A stretch of 64,000 nucleotides of DNA from Enterococcus hulanensis. Lineage in GTDB: Bacteria > Bacillota > Bacilli > Lactobacillales > Enterococcaceae. Where the stretch lies: positions 169,522 through 233,521 of the forward strand of contig NZ_BJED01000006.1 of assembly GCF_005405485.1 (NCBI RefSeq), read 5' to 3'. Shown here piece by piece: positions 51,663 to 61,495 of the stretch; the first letter of the stretch is position 1, and each line of letters opens with the position of its first letter. Position numbers and translations under genes: made by a program. The notes beneath the pieces were generated by a model that did no database searches, was not told where the DNA came from, and saw only the letters and a list, made by a program, of their open reading frames with translations.

Positions 51663-52742
51663 GTGGATAAAAAGGAAGAGCAATTATTGATTGATCTCAC
51701 TTCAGCTCGCGGTATTGCGGGTAATGAAGACGAGGTCAGAGAGGTCTTCAAAGATTACGCAAAGGAATTTGCTGACGATATTTTCTTTGACGGTTTAGGC
51801 AGCGTCATCGCAAAACACGGTGGAGGCGGCGGACCCAAAGTCTTCATCTCCGGTCATTTGGACGAAGTCGGCTTTATGGTGACAAAAATCACCGAAAAAG
51901 GCTTCCTTGAATTTCAAACGATCGGCGGCTGGTGGAATCAAGTCATGCTGGCTCAACAAGTGGAGATCAAGACTCGCAAGGGCAAGCTTATCCATGGCGT
52001 GATCGGTTCAAAACCACCGCATGTGTTGACACCAGAAGCGCGCAAGAAACCCTTTGAGATCAAAGATATGTTTATCGATATCGGTGCCACCAGCGCAGAG
52101 GAAGCGAAAGATTGGGGCATCCGTCCCGGCGATATGGTAACGCCGTATATTCAATACCAACGAATGAATGAATCAAAATTCTTATTAGCTAAAGCCTGGG
52201 ATAACCGTATCGGTACCGCTGTGGCATTGCGGGTTTTAGAAAACTTATCAAAACGCGAACACCACAATGTATTATTTGCCGGCAGCGACGTCCAAGAAGA
52301 AGTTGGTCTGCGGGGAGCACGGACGAGCTCACATATCGTAAATCCTGACATTGCATTTGCACTGGATACTGGTACGGCTGGAGATACACCGGGAATGACA
52401 CCGAAGGAAGCAGATTCGGTTCTTGGTAAAGGACCACAAATCCTGATCTACGACGCGTCAATGGTGCCACACAAAAAATTATTGGATTTCGTGATCGATG
52501 TCGCCGAGGAATTGGATATTCCATTCCAATACACGGTCATTGCTGGCGGCGGAACGGATGCTGGTCAAATGCACTTGACCCGTGATGGTGTGCCATCATT
52601 AGCTATTACCGTGCCGGTTCGTTATCTGCATTCCCATACATCGGTTATCCATGAAGATGATTACTTCAATACAGTTAAATTAGTCACGGAAGTTGTTGCT
52701 CGTTTAGATTATGATGCGGTCGGAGAAATCAAGCACTACTAG
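51663..52742 (+). CDS. M42 family metallopeptidase (glutamyl aminopeptidase-like)
   Basis: The 359-residue enzyme starts at a GTG after AGGAGG. Metal ligands fit the M42 pattern: SGHLDEVGF (His, Asp), KAWDNRIG (bridging Asp), QEEVGLRGA (catalytic and metal Glu), ALDTGTAGD and the final His in [11 protein letters not shown]42 enzymes form large complexes and release N-terminal residues from peptides. It precedes a small coiled-coil gene and a DUF975 gene. Confidence 0.9.
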   Translation: MDKKEEQLLIDLTSARGIAGNEDEVREVFKDYAKEFADDIFFDGLGSVIAKHGGGGGPKVFISGHLDEVGFMVTKITEKGFLEFQTIGGWWNQVMLAQQVEIKTRKGKLIHGVIGSKPPHVLTPEARKKPFEIKDMFIDIGATSAEEAKDWGIRPGDMVTPYIQYQRMNESKFLLAKAWDNRIGTAVALRVLENLSKREHHNVLFAGSDVQEEVGLRGARTSSHIVNPDIAFALDTGTAGDTPGMTPKEADSVLGKGPQILIYDASMVPHKKLLDFVIDVAEELDIPFQYTVIAGGGTDAGQMHLTRDGVPSLAITVPVRYLHSHTSVIHEDDYFNTVKLVTEVVARLDYDAVGEIKHY

Positions 52743-52814
52743 ATCGTTTTGCCAGAAGTCGTTGTTGAATTTATGTCTGATTGTTTAAGCCTTTGTATGA
52801 AGGAGAAATGCGAT

Positions 52815-52985
52815 TTGCATACGAAAATAGATACAAAACGTACAGAGCTGGATCTTTTAAAGAAAGAATTGAAAACCTTCGAACGGCTCAATTATGCAAA
52901 TGTTCCAGTTGCACTTGAAGCCAAACGAGTCGAGCGAAAAATACAGAAATTAACCAAAGAAATAGCCGAATTAAAAGAAACGTAG
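52815..52985 (+). CDS. small coiled-coil protein (hypothetical)
   Basis: A 56-residue product starts from a TTG at 52815, placed 10 bp after AAGGAG. The frame is open from 52749, with an ATG at 52797 and another at 52776 that lack good sites. It is highly charged, with two heptad stretches (TKRTELDLLKKELKTFERL and AKRVERKIQKLTKEIAELK). No family is recognised. It lies between the M42 and DUF975 genes in the same direction. Confidence 0.5.
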   Translation: MHTKIDTKRTELDLLKKELKTFERLNYANVPVALEAKRVERKIQKLTKEIAELKET

Positions 52986-53016
52986 GGAAGTTTTCCCGCG
53001 TAAAAGGAGTGTCTCT

Positions 53017-53790
53017 ATGAGTCTAAGTGAATATCGTCAAAGAGCTAAAGATCGTTTAAACGGTCAATGGGGAATCAACGTCGGGTTAATCGTAGTCGTT
53101 GGACTATTGACAGGAATGATTAACACCATTTCATCGATGCCCAATAATGAAAATCTTCAGTTAGGAATATCATTTCTATTGAGTATCTTCGTGGTGTTTG
53201 CCTTCAGCTATGCCCTAGAATACATCAGTTTATATGTGGTTCGAGGCGGCAGAGCAGAATTAGGCCAAATTTTTGTGGTTTTTCAGCAAGGGTATTATGT
53301 CCCGTTGCTGTTAATCAATATCATTGCACAAGTCGTGCAATATGTACTGGCAGCAATCTTCTTCATTCCATTGTTGCTGCAAGCCGGCAGCAGTGTGTAT
53401 ATCTCACTGATTTCATCTGGTGGGGTAACGAGTGCCCAAAATGCCTCTACCTTGTTAAATATCGGCGTACTTGGTCTTTATGCTATTTTGACCTTAGCAT
53501 TCTTGCTTGTATCGACGATCATCAGTATCATTTTCAAGTTTGCTATTTGGGTGAAATTTGATTATCCGGACCTAAGTGTCGGCGATTGTATCAAGCGTGC
53601 GTGGTTATTATTGAAAGATCGCTGGGGCAAATACATTCTATTACAATTGTCCTTCATTGGCTGGTATATTTTAGGGTTAGCCGCTTTGATTGTTGGACTG
53701 TTTTTTGTAGTAGCTTATGTTAATACGGCTAGCGCAGCTTTTTATGACCAAGCCTTGAAGGAAAAAATTGATCAGGGGGAATTAGCATGA
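53017..53790 (+). CDS. DUF975 family integral membrane protein
   Basis: The 257-residue protein has five to six hydrophobic segments. It begins with the DUF975 signature (SLSEYRQRAKDRLNGQWG) and has the conserved KFDYPDLSVGDCIKRAWLLLKDRWGKYI shortened around SxxCIKRAW. The role is unknown in any organism known to me. AAGGAG precedes the ATG. It overlaps the MBL gene by 4 bp, implying coupling. Confidence 0.82.
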   Translation: MSLSEYRQRAKDRLNGQWGINVGLIVVVGLLTGMINTISSMPNNENLQLGISFLLSIFVVFAFSYALEYISLYVVRGGRAELGQIFVVFQQGYYVPLLLINIIAQVVQYVLAAIFFIPLLLQAGSSVYISLISSGGVTSAQNASTLLNIGVLGLYAILTLAFLLVSTIISIIFKFAIWVKFDYPDLSVGDCIKRAWLLLKDRWGKYILLQLSFIGWYILGLAALIVGLFFVVAYVNTASAAFYDQALKEKIDQGELA

Positions 53791-54524
53791 AATTGACCGT
53801 CCTAGGTTGTTTAGGCGCATATCCTTATAAAGGTCAAGGGACCACCAGCTACTTGCTGCAGGCTGACGGCTTTAATTTATTATTAGATGCCGGCAGCTCG
53901 ACATTGGTAGAGCTGGAAAAGGAACTTGATCCATTGGATTTGGATGCAGTGATTTTGACTCATTACCATCATGACCACATTGCCGATCTAGGGGTGCTGC
54001 AATATTACTGGCAGCTTTATCCGACGCAAACGCCTAAACCAATCCTGCCAATTTATGGACACACAGAGGATGAATTTCATTTCAATGATTTGACGATGGA
54101 AGGCGTTACAGAAGGTCATGCCTATTTTGAAGCAGAAGAATTGAAACTTGGACCGTTTCTTGTTACTTTTATGAAGACGATTCATCCGGTACCTTGCTAT
54201 GCGATGCGCTTTGTGGAGGAAAAGACAGGAGCAGTCTTTGTCTTCACTGGAGATTCCGGCTATTTGGAAGCCTTCAATGAATTTGCCAAAGATGCGGATC
54301 TGTTTTTAGCGGACACGTATTTATTTGACGGCAACGAACGTCATAAAGCCCACTTCACTGCTGGTGAAGCCGGTACTTTTGCGAAAAATGCAGCGGTCAA
54401 AAAATTAGTTTTGACTCATTTGCCGCAGCAGGGTGATTTGGAAGAACTACGTCAACAGGCAGCCGCAGCCAGCGAAGGGATTCCCGTAGAGTTGGCGCAG
54501 CCCCATAAGGTTTTTGAGATTTGA
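53787..54524 (+). CDS. metallo-beta-lactamase-fold hydrolase
   Basis: The 245-residue protein has the zinc motif LTHYHHDHIADL (HxHxDH), a second His in KTIHPVPC, Asp in FTGDSG and a third His in KAHFTAGEAG and LTHLPQ. It resembles the RNase Z-like MBL group (YhfI-like), but the substrate is unknown. It is adjacent to lplA, as in Bacillus yhfI-lplJ and several other Firmicutes. Confidence 0.85.
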   Translation: MKLTVLGCLGAYPYKGQGTTSYLLQADGFNLLLDAGSSTLVELEKELDPLDLDAVILTHYHHDHIADLGVLQYYWQLYPTQTPKPILPIYGHTEDEFHFNDLTMEGVTEGHAYFEAEELKLGPFLVTFMKTIHPVPCYAMRFVEEKTGAVFVFTGDSGYLEAFNEFAKDADLFLADTYLFDGNERHKAHFTAGEAGTFAKNAAVKKLVLTHLPQQGDLEELRQQAAAASEGIPVELAQPHKVFEI

Positions 54525-54574
54525 GCTGCGGGAAAAAATAATCTATTCCTTAAACGGAGTTAGGAGTTGGAAAA

Positions 54575-55582
54575 ATGCTATACGTACCAAATGACAATGA
54601 ACGTGATCCACGAGTAAACCTTGCCATCGAGACTTATCTATTGAAGAATATGCCATTAGACGAACCAATCCTGCTTTTTTACATCAATGAACCATCGATC
54701 ATTATCGGTCGTAACCAAAACACGATTGAAGAGATCAATAAAGAATATGTGGACGAAAAAGGGATTCATGTCGTTCGACGTTTAAGTGGCGGAGGTGCCG
54801 TTTATCATGATCTTGGAAATTTGAACTTCAGCTTCATTATGCCGGATGACGGCAACTCCTTTAGAGATTTCAAAAAATTAACTGAACCGATCGTTGAAGC
54901 CCTTCATAAACTAGGGATCGAAGGCGCACAGTTAAAAGGCCGTAATGACCTGGTGATTGATGACAAGAAATTCTCTGGAAATGCGATGTACTCAACCAAT
55001 GGACGGATGTTTGCGCATGGCACGCTAATGTTTGACAGCGATATCGATGAAGTCGTGAATGCCTTGAAGGTTAAAAAGGATAAGATCGAATCAAAAGGCA
55101 TCAAGTCGATTCGTTCACGCGTGACGAATATCAAAGATTATCTGCCAGCGGACAAGCAAAATATGACGACAGAAGAATTCCGTCAAGCGATTCTATTGCA
55201 GATTTTTGGGGTAGATAGTGTCGATCAGGTTAAGACTCATGAGTTGAATGAGGAAGACTGGAAAGCTATCAATCAAATTTCTGATGAATACTACAAGAAT
55301 TGGGATTGGAACTATGGTCGTTCACCAGAGTTCAACTTGGAACGCCAAAAACGTTTCCCAATCGGCTCGATCGAAGTTCGCTTAGATGTTGCCAACGGTG
55401 AGATTGAAAAAGCGAAAGTCTTCGGTGATTTCTTTGGACTAGGCGAGATCAAGGATGTTGAAAATCAATTGATCGGTACCCGTTATGAGAAAAAGGCCAT
55501 AGAAGAAAGCATCGATCAAATCGATCTGACCCATTATTTTGGAAATATCACCAAAGAAGATTTCTTAACACTAATCTATTAA
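54575..55582 (+). CDS. lplA: lipoate-protein ligase
   Basis: The 335-residue enzyme activates lipoate with ATP and attaches it to E2/H proteins. Motifs are RRLSGGGAVYHDLGNLNFSF, the catalytic lysine in DDKKFSGNA, and the C-terminal accessory domain (GSIEVRLDVANGEIEKAKV). TTAGGAG precedes its ATG. A terminator follows. The Firmicutes homologue is also called LplJ. Confidence 0.93.
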   Translation: MLYVPNDNERDPRVNLAIETYLLKNMPLDEPILLFYINEPSIIIGRNQNTIEEINKEYVDEKGIHVVRRLSGGGAVYHDLGNLNFSFIMPDDGNSFRDFKKLTEPIVEALHKLGIEGAQLKGRNDLVIDDKKFSGNAMYSTNGRMFAHGTLMFDSDIDEVVNALKVKKDKIESKGIKSIRSRVTNIKDYLPADKQNMTTEEFRQAILLQIFGVDSVDQVKTHELNEEDWKAINQISDEYYKNWDWNYGRSPEFNLERQKRFPIGSIEVRLDVANGEIEKAKVFGDFFGLGEIKDVENQLIGTRYEKKAIEESIDQIDLTHYFGNITKEDFLTLIY

Positions 55583-55587
55583 TAATC

Positions 55588-55619
55588 AAAGACCTTTCGA
55601 TTTTCGAAGGGTCTTTTTT
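55588..55619 (+). terminator. terminator after lplA
   Basis: AAAGACC-TTTCG pairs with CGAA-GGGTCTTT, followed by six Ts. Confidence 0.85.
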
Positions 55620-55713
55620 GTCGAGCAAACTGTAATACGAGATAGGTGGATGGAAAATCTCGTTTCTTTTGTTAAGATAAGAATGAAGAAATCGTTTGAC
55701 AAAGGAGCCTGAC

Positions 55714-56421
55714 ATGAAAAAGCGTGAATTCATCGTTCAAGACTTATTAAGTAAAATTTATCAGGAAGAATTTAAAAACGGCAAACTGCCGAATCAACGA
55801 AAATTAGCGGAAATCTATGGGGTCTCGCGTTTTACGATCCAGCAGGCGGTCAAAAACTTGGAAGAGATCGGAATCGTCCGGGTTGTCCAAGGTTCAGGGA
55901 TTTTTGTCCACGAAAAATGGGTGAAGAACCCGTTGATCTTTAACTCATTGACCCGCACGCCCTACGATCGAATCGATTCAAAGATGATCGAATTGAACAA
56001 AGCCCCAGCTACTTTAGATGAACAAAAGATTTTTCAAATCAATGAGGGCGATGAGGTGTGGACCTTTGAGCGGATACGAATCGTTAACTATAAAATCGAA
56101 CAGCTGGAGATCTCAAAAATGCCAGTCTCGATGTTTCCCGATTTGTCCCAAGAGGTTGTGGAGCATTCGATCCAGAACTACGTGGAACAAAAAGGCTTTC
56201 GTATCTCTCACTACATCACCAGCTATGATCCAATCACGACTTCAAAGGAACAGTCGAAGCTGCTTTTATGCAAACGCGGCACACCCGCGATGCAGATCAC
56301 AAATCGGGCTATCTTAGAAGATGGTCAGGTTTTTGAATACAGCAGCATCGTGGCGATCGATTATTCGGTGACCTATATCCGACCCTTTGATCGCGAGATA
56401 CATCGGTCGCGGATTGACTAA
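55714..56421 (+). CDS. GntR-family regulator, UTRA (HutC) type
   Basis: The 235-residue protein has an N-terminal winged helix (NQRKLAEIYGVSRFTIQQAVKNL, residues about 26-48, quoted in part) and a C-terminal UTRA ligand domain. The ATG at 55714 follows AAAGGAG. It converges on the dehydratase gene and probably senses an intermediate of the sugar-acid locus. An inverted repeat GAAACACGTTTC before the PTS gene is a possible site. Confidence 0.85.
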   Translation: MKKREFIVQDLLSKIYQEEFKNGKLPNQRKLAEIYGVSRFTIQQAVKNLEEIGIVRVVQGSGIFVHEKWVKNPLIFNSLTRTPYDRIDSKMIELNKAPATLDEQKIFQINEGDEVWTFERIRIVNYKIEQLEISKMPVSMFPDLSQEVVEHSIQNYVEQKGFRISHYITSYDPITTSKEQSKLLLCKRGTPAMQITNRAILEDGQVFEYSSIVAIDYSVTYIRPFDREIHRSRID

Positions 56422-56441
56422 TAAGAACTATTTCATACAAT

Positions 56442-56482
56442 AAACGACCCGCAATCAGTTTGATGTTGAGTGCGGGTCGTTT
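56442..56482. terminator. bidirectional terminator between the GntR and ManD genes
   Basis: AAACGACCCGCA (56442-56453) pairs perfectly with TGCGGGTCGTTT (56471-56482). Tails are A/T-rich on both sides. Confidence 0.88.
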
Positions 56483-56489
56483 ATTTATT

Positions 56490-57692
56490 TTATGGTGTGA
56501 CGATCGTTCCATCAGGTGTTCGGCTTTGTGTCCATTCATGAGGTCGATAGACGACAGGATATTCGGCGGCCAGTTCTTCGTTGAAGGTCACACCGATCCC
56601 GCTTTCTTCGATCGGATAGAAGAAGCCTTTTTCTGGGGCAGGGATATTGCCAAAGACCTTCTTCGTGTTTTCAGGAACATCGATGTTTTCTTGGATAGCG
56701 GCGTTATGCAGATGAATGTTCAAATGCGTATTGACTGCTAAACCGATCGGCGTGATATCCGATGGTGTGTGCCAAGCGATTCGAATCCCCATCGCTTCAC
56801 AGAAGTGGGCCAATTTCAAGGCAGGTGTGATCCCGCCGATTTGTGAGACGTGTGCCCGCATATAGTCGATTTGTCGATTGCGTACGAGTTCTTTCCATTC
56901 CATCGGATTATTGAACAATTCCCCCGTAGCGATCGGCGTAGTAGACTGGCTGCGCAATTGAGCCAACCATTCATTTTGATTCGGCGGCAGGATATCCTCT
57001 AAAAAGAAGAGATTGTATGGTTCCGCTGCTTTTGCGAAGTTGATCGCCTGATTCGGATGCAGGCGTTCATGGACATCATGAAGCATTTGGAAACGGCTGC
57101 CGCCGTATTTGTCTTGGATGCTGGCGAACATTTTCAAGGTTGTCTGCATATAGTCTTCTTGGTCGAAGTACGAGCCGTTGATTGGATTCTCAGGTGTTGC
57201 CAAGTTACTTGGATTGCCGCCGTAAAAACCTAATTGACAGCGGATATAACGATAGCCTTCTGCTAAAAATTTATCGATTTCGCCATACAGATCGTCTAAG
57301 TTATCTGCAACAGCATGAGTATAAGCTGGGATCGCTGTGCGGGACTTGCCGCCTAATAATTGATACAAAGGCATATCGGCAAGCTTTCCTTTAATGTCCC
57401 AAAGCGCCATATCGACACCAGCGATCGCATTGTTGGTGATCGGTCCGTTGCGCCAATAAGAATTGACATTCATCACCTGCCAGAGGTCTTCGATTTGATT
57501 CGCATCTCTGCCGATCAGTAATGGTTTCAAGTATTCCTCAACGACTGTTTGAACCGCTAAAGGCCGGAATTGAAAGGTTCCGCAGCCGACGCCGGAGACG
57601 CCTTTATCCGTTTCGACCTTTACGACTAATAAATTATGGCGATCGGGTTTGATCGCGAAGCTTTTTATATCAGTAATGATAGTTGGTGTCAT
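56490..57692 (-). CDS. ManD/RspA-type enolase-superfamily sugar-acid dehydratase
   Basis: The 400-residue protein is of the mannonate dehydratase ManD group. It has the capping domain, Tyr/Arg stretch [13 protein letters not shown], metal ligands in [21 protein letters not shown] and [11 protein letters not shown], and His in [14 protein letters not shown]. ManD turns D-mannonate or D-gluconate into 2-keto-3-deoxygluconate, the substrate of KdgK in this locus. The ATG at 57692 follows TGGAGTG; an upstream frame extension has no ribosome site. It is divergent from the PTS operon. Confidence 0.85.
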   Translation of the reverse strand: MTPTIITDIKSFAIKPDRHNLLVVKVETDKGVSGVGCGTFQFRPLAVQTVVEEYLKPLLIGRDANQIEDLWQVMNVNSYWRNGPITNNAIAGVDMALWDIKGKLADMPLYQLLGGKSRTAIPAYTHAVADNLDDLYGEIDKFLAEGYRYIRCQLGFYGGNPSNLATPENPINGSYFDQEDYMQTTLKMFASIQDKYGGSRFQMLHDVHERLHPNQAINFAKAAEPYNLFFLEDILPPNQNEWLAQLRSQSTTPIATGELFNNPMEWKELVRNRQIDYMRAHVSQIGGITPALKLAHFCEAMGIRIAWHTPSDITPIGLAVNTHLNIHLHNAAIQENIDVPENTKKVFGNIPAPEKGFFYPIEESGIGVTFNEELAAEYPVVYRPHEWTQSRTPDGTIVTP

Positions 57693-57881
57693 TTTTTTCA
57701 CTCCAATGTCTGTCAATATGAATCATTTGCAAACCCATTGAAACACGTAGATGATCGGGCTGTCAATTTGGTCTGAAAAAAAGGAGCTTAACCACATAAA
57801 AACAGTCCAATTTTTAAATAAATATTTAACAAACGTTGATATAAGGCTGATTATTTTTGTTTTTAGATAAAAAGGACTGGT

Positions 57882-57935
57882 TTTACAAGTGTGGTGGAGC
57901 ATGCTACTATGTGTGTGAAAACGGAAACACGTTTC
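57882..57935 (+). promoter_or_regulatory. PTS-eda-kdgK promoter with cre site and inverted repeat
   Basis: TTTACA (57882-57887) and TACTAT (57905-57910, extended TGC) are 17 bp apart. TGAAAACGGAAACA (57916-57929) matches the CcpA cre consensus with one mismatch. GAAACACGTTTC (57924-57935) is a perfect inverted repeat overlapping it. Catabolite repression and GntR control are both likely. Confidence 0.75.
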
Positions 57936-57966
57936 AGCGCGTTTCGAAGAATAAGGAGGAAAAAAA

Positions 57967-59796
57967 GTGAAGCATGAAGATGTAGCAAAAAAAATCATTA
58001 AAAATGTTGGCGGTGCAGACAATATCAACAATGCTTGGCATTGTATGACCAGGCTGCGTTTCAATTTAAAAGACGAGAAGCAGGTTGATTATGAAGCGTT
58101 AGAGAAAATACCGAAAGTCGTCGGCACGAAATATCAAAGCGATCAGCTGCAGGTAGTGATCGGAACAGATGTGGCCGATTACTTTGCACCGGTCGCCAAA
58201 GAGTTAGGTCTTGATGAGAACAGTCAGCAGGATGCTGGTGAGAAAAAAGGTGCCGTATCATTATTTATGGATACCGTTTCAGGTGTATTCGGTCCGATCG
58301 TACCAGCGATCGCCGGCGCCGGCATGATCAAAGGATTGATGGCGGGACTGGTGGCACTGAATGTGATCTCCAACCAAACAGATACGTATTTGATCATTGA
58401 TATGATCGCCAGCGGCGTCTTTACGTTCTTGCCATTCTTTGTAGCTGCTTCGGCTGCTAGAATCTTTAAGACGAATCAATATTTGGCAGTCGCGATTGCC
58501 GCGATGCTGCAGTTTCCAACGATGACCAACGCAGTTGCTGAAGGCTCCATCTCAGCATTCAAACTATTCGGTGTGATTCCTGTACCGGTCTTTAACTACG
58601 CAGGTACAGTTATTCCGATCATCTTTGCGGTATTAGCACTAAGCTATATTTATCGCTGGGTCGATAAGGTGCTGCCGCAGGTTTTACGAACTGTCTTTAC
58701 GCCGACAATTTCATTATTTGCCGCAGGGTTAGTTACTTTGACCGTGATTGGGCCAATTAGTATCCATCTAGGAAACTTATTAGCGGCTGGTGTTGCTTGG
58801 CTGTTCTCGATCTCGCCAGTCTTGGCCGGTATCGTGGTAGGAGCGATTCGCCCAATTGCAATCTTTACAGGTTTGCACCATGCGATGACACCAATCGCGC
58901 TGCAAAACTTTGCCAATCAAGGCTATGATATGCTGATGCCGATGATGTTCATGGCAAACATGGCGATCACAGGTGCTACAGCTGCGATCTACACGAAAGT
59001 AAAATCAAAGGAAGAAAAATCACTTGTGCTATCTTCTGCTGTTTCCGGTCTATTAGGAATTACTGAACCAGCACTATTCGGGATTTTATCAAAATACAAG
59101 AAGGCCTTTATCGCAGCGACTGTCGGCAGTTCAGTAGCTTCAGCCTTTATCAGCTTCTTCGGCGTTCGAATCTACGGCTATATCTTATCAAGTATTTTCA
59201 GCTTGCCGGCTTATATTGGACAGTACTTTATCTTTGCTGTTCTCGGTATTTTGATTGCATTGATCTCTTCATTTGTCATCACTTATATGCTAGTTCCTGA
59301 AGAGCAAACAGAAGAAGACGATTTTACTAATGAAGTGGATTTACATGCTGTTGCTAAAGGCAGCTATGTTCCATTGGAAGATGTACCCGATGAAGTCTTT
59401 TCAAGCAAAATGATGGGCGACGGCTTTGCGATCAACTCAGTCGACGGCGCAGTATTCGCACCAGTTACTGGTACCGTGACCACTGTCTTCCCTTCAAAAC
59501 ATGCGATCGGGATTAAGACTGCAAATGGAGTAGAAGTCCTGGTTCACATGGGAATCGATACGGTAACACTGGATGGAAAAGGCTTTGATGTGCCAGTGAA
59601 GGTCGGCGATAAAGTGACCGCCGATACGAAAATCGCTCAAATGGATCTAGAGTACATCCGCAGTCAAGGTAAAGAAACAATGATCATTGTAGTCATCACG
59701 AATATGGATCGCGTCTTGAAATTCTCAGGCGAAAGAAATCTAGAAGGTCAACATCAAGCGGGTGCTTTATTAGAACGCGCACTGTTGAATGGATAG
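57967..59796 (+). CDS. PTS EIIBCA transporter, glucose/beta-glucoside superfamily (BglP-like)
   Basis: The 609-residue permease has EIIB first (phospho-Cys26 in NAWHCMTRLRF), then EIIC (about 95-445, GIRP-like IVVGAIRPIAIFTGLHHAM and GITEPALFG), then EIIA (about 465-609, active His in LVHMGIDTV). The GTG at 57967 follows AAGGAGG. Domain order B-C-A is that of BglP-type beta-glucoside transporters. It leads the operon with eda and kdgK, so its substrate is probably a sugar acid or a sugar converted to one. There is no glycosidase next to it. Confidence 0.9.
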   Translation: MKHEDVAKKIIKNVGGADNINNAWHCMTRLRFNLKDEKQVDYEALEKIPKVVGTKYQSDQLQVVIGTDVADYFAPVAKELGLDENSQQDAGEKKGAVSLFMDTVSGVFGPIVPAIAGAGMIKGLMAGLVALNVISNQTDTYLIIDMIASGVFTFLPFFVAASAARIFKTNQYLAVAIAAMLQFPTMTNAVAEGSISAFKLFGVIPVPVFNYAGTVIPIIFAVLALSYIYRWVDKVLPQVLRTVFTPTISLFAAGLVTLTVIGPISIHLGNLLAAGVAWLFSISPVLAGIVVGAIRPIAIFTGLHHAMTPIALQNFANQGYDMLMPMMFMANMAITGATAAIYTKVKSKEEKSLVLSSAVSGLLGITEPALFGILSKYKKAFIAATVGSSVASAFISFFGVRIYGYILSSIFSLPAYIGQYFIFAVLGILIALISSFVITYMLVPEEQTEEDDFTNEVDLHAVAKGSYVPLEDVPDEVFSSKMMGDGFAINSVDGAVFAPVTGTVTTVFPSKHAIGIKTANGVEVLVHMGIDTVTLDGKGFDVPVKVGDKVTADTKIAQMDLEYIRSQGKETMIIVVITNMDRVLKFSGERNLEGQHQAGALLERALLNG

Positions 59797-59810
59797 GGGA
59801 TAATAAGGAA

Positions 59811-60464
59811 ATGAAACGAATGGAAATCTTGTCACGATTAGAAAAAGCCGGAGTGATTGCAGTAGTTCGGGGAAAAGACCAGACTGAAGCAGTCAAAGCC
59901 AGCCACGCGATCATCGCAGGCGGTGTGAAGGGGATCGAAGTGACCTTTACAGTGCCAAATGCCCAAGCGGCGATCCAAGAGCTGGTTGAAACTTATCAAG
60001 GACAGGACGTGGTCATTGGTGCTGGAACAGTGTTGGATGCAGTGACGGCACGCCTTGCGATTATGGCTGGAGCAGAATTTGTGGTTAGTCCAAGCTTTGA
60101 TTCGGAAACGGCAGAACTATGCAATTTGTATCAGGTTCCTTACCTGCCGGGCTGTATGACGATTACTGAGATGCAGCAGGCTCTAAAAAGCGGCGCGGAT
60201 ATCATCAAGCTGTTTCCAGGCAGTGTCAGCGGACCAAGCATGGTTTCAGCGGTCAAAGCTCCATTGCCTCAGATCAACCTGATGCCGACAGGCGGTGTCA
60301 ATCTTGAGAATATGGAAACATGGTTTAAAGCGGGCGTTGTAGCCGTTGGTGTTGGCGGCAATCTATTAGCACCGGCAGCAGTAGGCGACTTTGCGAAGGT
60401 AACTGAGATTGCGCAGCAGTATGCAGCGAAACTTGCGGAGATTCGAGGACAAGCCAATGGCTAA
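59811..60464 (+). CDS. eda: 2-keto-3-deoxy-6-phosphogluconate aldolase
   Basis: The 217-residue class I aldolase has the catalytic Glu in KGIEVTFTVP, the Schiff-base Lys in DIIKLFPGS and the phosphate site MPTGGV. It splits KDPG into pyruvate and glyceraldehyde-3-phosphate. The ATG at 59811 abuts AAGGAA; an ATG at 59820 has better spacing and would shorten it by three residues. It overlaps kdgK by 8 bp. Confidence 0.92.
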   Translation: MKRMEILSRLEKAGVIAVVRGKDQTEAVKASHAIIAGGVKGIEVTFTVPNAQAAIQELVETYQGQDVVIGAGTVLDAVTARLAIMAGAEFVVSPSFDSETAELCNLYQVPYLPGCMTITEMQQALKSGADIIKLFPGSVSGPSMVSAVKAPLPQINLMPTGGVNLENMETWFKAGVVAVGVGGNLLAPAAVGDFAKVTEIAQQYAAKLAEIRGQANG

Positions 60465-61452
60465 GATCGTTTGCTTGGGAGAAATTATGTTGCGTTTATC
60501 TGCCGAAGCAGGTATTCGACTTCATCAAGCTCAACAATTAGACGTATTTTATGGAGGCGGCGAAGCAAATGTCGCTGTCTCCTTAGCTAATTTTGGACAC
60601 CAAGTGCAGTTTGTCAGCAAGGTAGCCGACAATGGTTTTGGTCAAGGAGCGGAACGGCATTTAAGAAGTTACGGAGTAAAGACAGATTACTTGCTTAAAG
60701 GTGATGGCAGATTAGGCGCTTATTACGTGGAGCAAGGAACAGGACAGCGTGCCACTTCGGTCATTTACGATCGTCAGCATTCCGCCTTTGCGTTAATGAA
60801 TGAACTAGAATGGACGCTTAACGAATTATTTTCTGAAGTGGATCTTTTTCATATTTCCGGTATCACGCCCGCTTTGTCTGAGCAGTGGAAAATACTGACT
60901 CTTGAGGTAATCAAGGCAGCGAAAAAGGCCGGCTGCAAAATCAGCTTCGATTGCAACTACCGCCAGAATCTCTGGAGCCAAGAAGCAGCCGGGACTTTTT
61001 TAACCAAGGTCTTGCCTTTGATCGATTATTGTTCCTCTGGAAAAATGGATGCGATCTACTTATTAGGGATTCCAGAAGCTGGATCAGATGCTGCACATTA
61101 TTATCAGAAAATGCAGGAGCTGTTTCCTAATATCACTGCCTTTTATTCGACAAAGCGAATCGTTCATTCGGCTTGTGTCAATGAATTGCAGGGGACTTTG
61201 TGGCTCGATGGCGTTTGTCATACCTCGAAAAACCATCAGATCGATCCAATCATTGATCGCATCGGCGGCGGAGATGCCTTTACTGGCGGAGTATTGCATG
61301 GTCTGCTTAACGATCGTTCACCAGATGAGATCATTGAATTTGCCGCCGCGACTTCTGTCTTGAAACATACAGTAAAAGGTGATTGCAATCAATTCAGCGA
61401 ATCTGAAGTCAGGAAGTTTGTCCAAAGCGACAGCGCAAAAATTGAACGCTAA
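60457..61452 (+). CDS. kdgK: 2-keto-3-deoxygluconate kinase (PfkB family)
   Basis: The 331-residue PfkB-type sugar kinase has GGGEANVAVSLANFG near the N-terminus and the catalytic DRIGGGDAFTGG at about 265. The ATG at 60457 lies inside the eda end, with GAGGA upstream. It makes KDPG for Eda. Together ManD, KdgK and Eda form a complete route from hexonate to pyruvate. Confidence 0.92.
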   Translation: MAKIVCLGEIMLRLSAEAGIRLHQAQQLDVFYGGGEANVAVSLANFGHQVQFVSKVADNGFGQGAERHLRSYGVKTDYLLKGDGRLGAYYVEQGTGQRATSVIYDRQHSAFALMNELEWTLNELFSEVDLFHISGITPALSEQWKILTLEVIKAAKKAGCKISFDCNYRQNLWSQEAAGTFLTKVLPLIDYCSSGKMDAIYLLGIPEAGSDAAHYYQKMQELFPNITAFYSTKRIVHSACVNELQGTLWLDGVCHTSKNHQIDPIIDRIGGGDAFTGGVLHGLLNDRSPDEIIEFAAATSVLKHTVKGDCNQFSESEVRKFVQSDSAKIER

Positions 61453-61495
61453 AAAATCAGGAAACGGTCTTTTAAAGACTGCTTCCTGATTTTTT
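61451..61495. terminator. bidirectional terminator after kdgK
   Basis: AAAAAATCAGGAA (61451-61463) pairs with TTCCTGATTTTTT (61483-61495), with a further inner stem GTCTTT/AAAGAC. It serves both convergent genes. Confidence 0.9.

Noticed and set aside
57693..57881. A second cre site in front of the ManD-type gene
   Set aside because: The best candidate, TTGCAAATGATTCA on the minus strand, has at least two mismatches at invariant positions.
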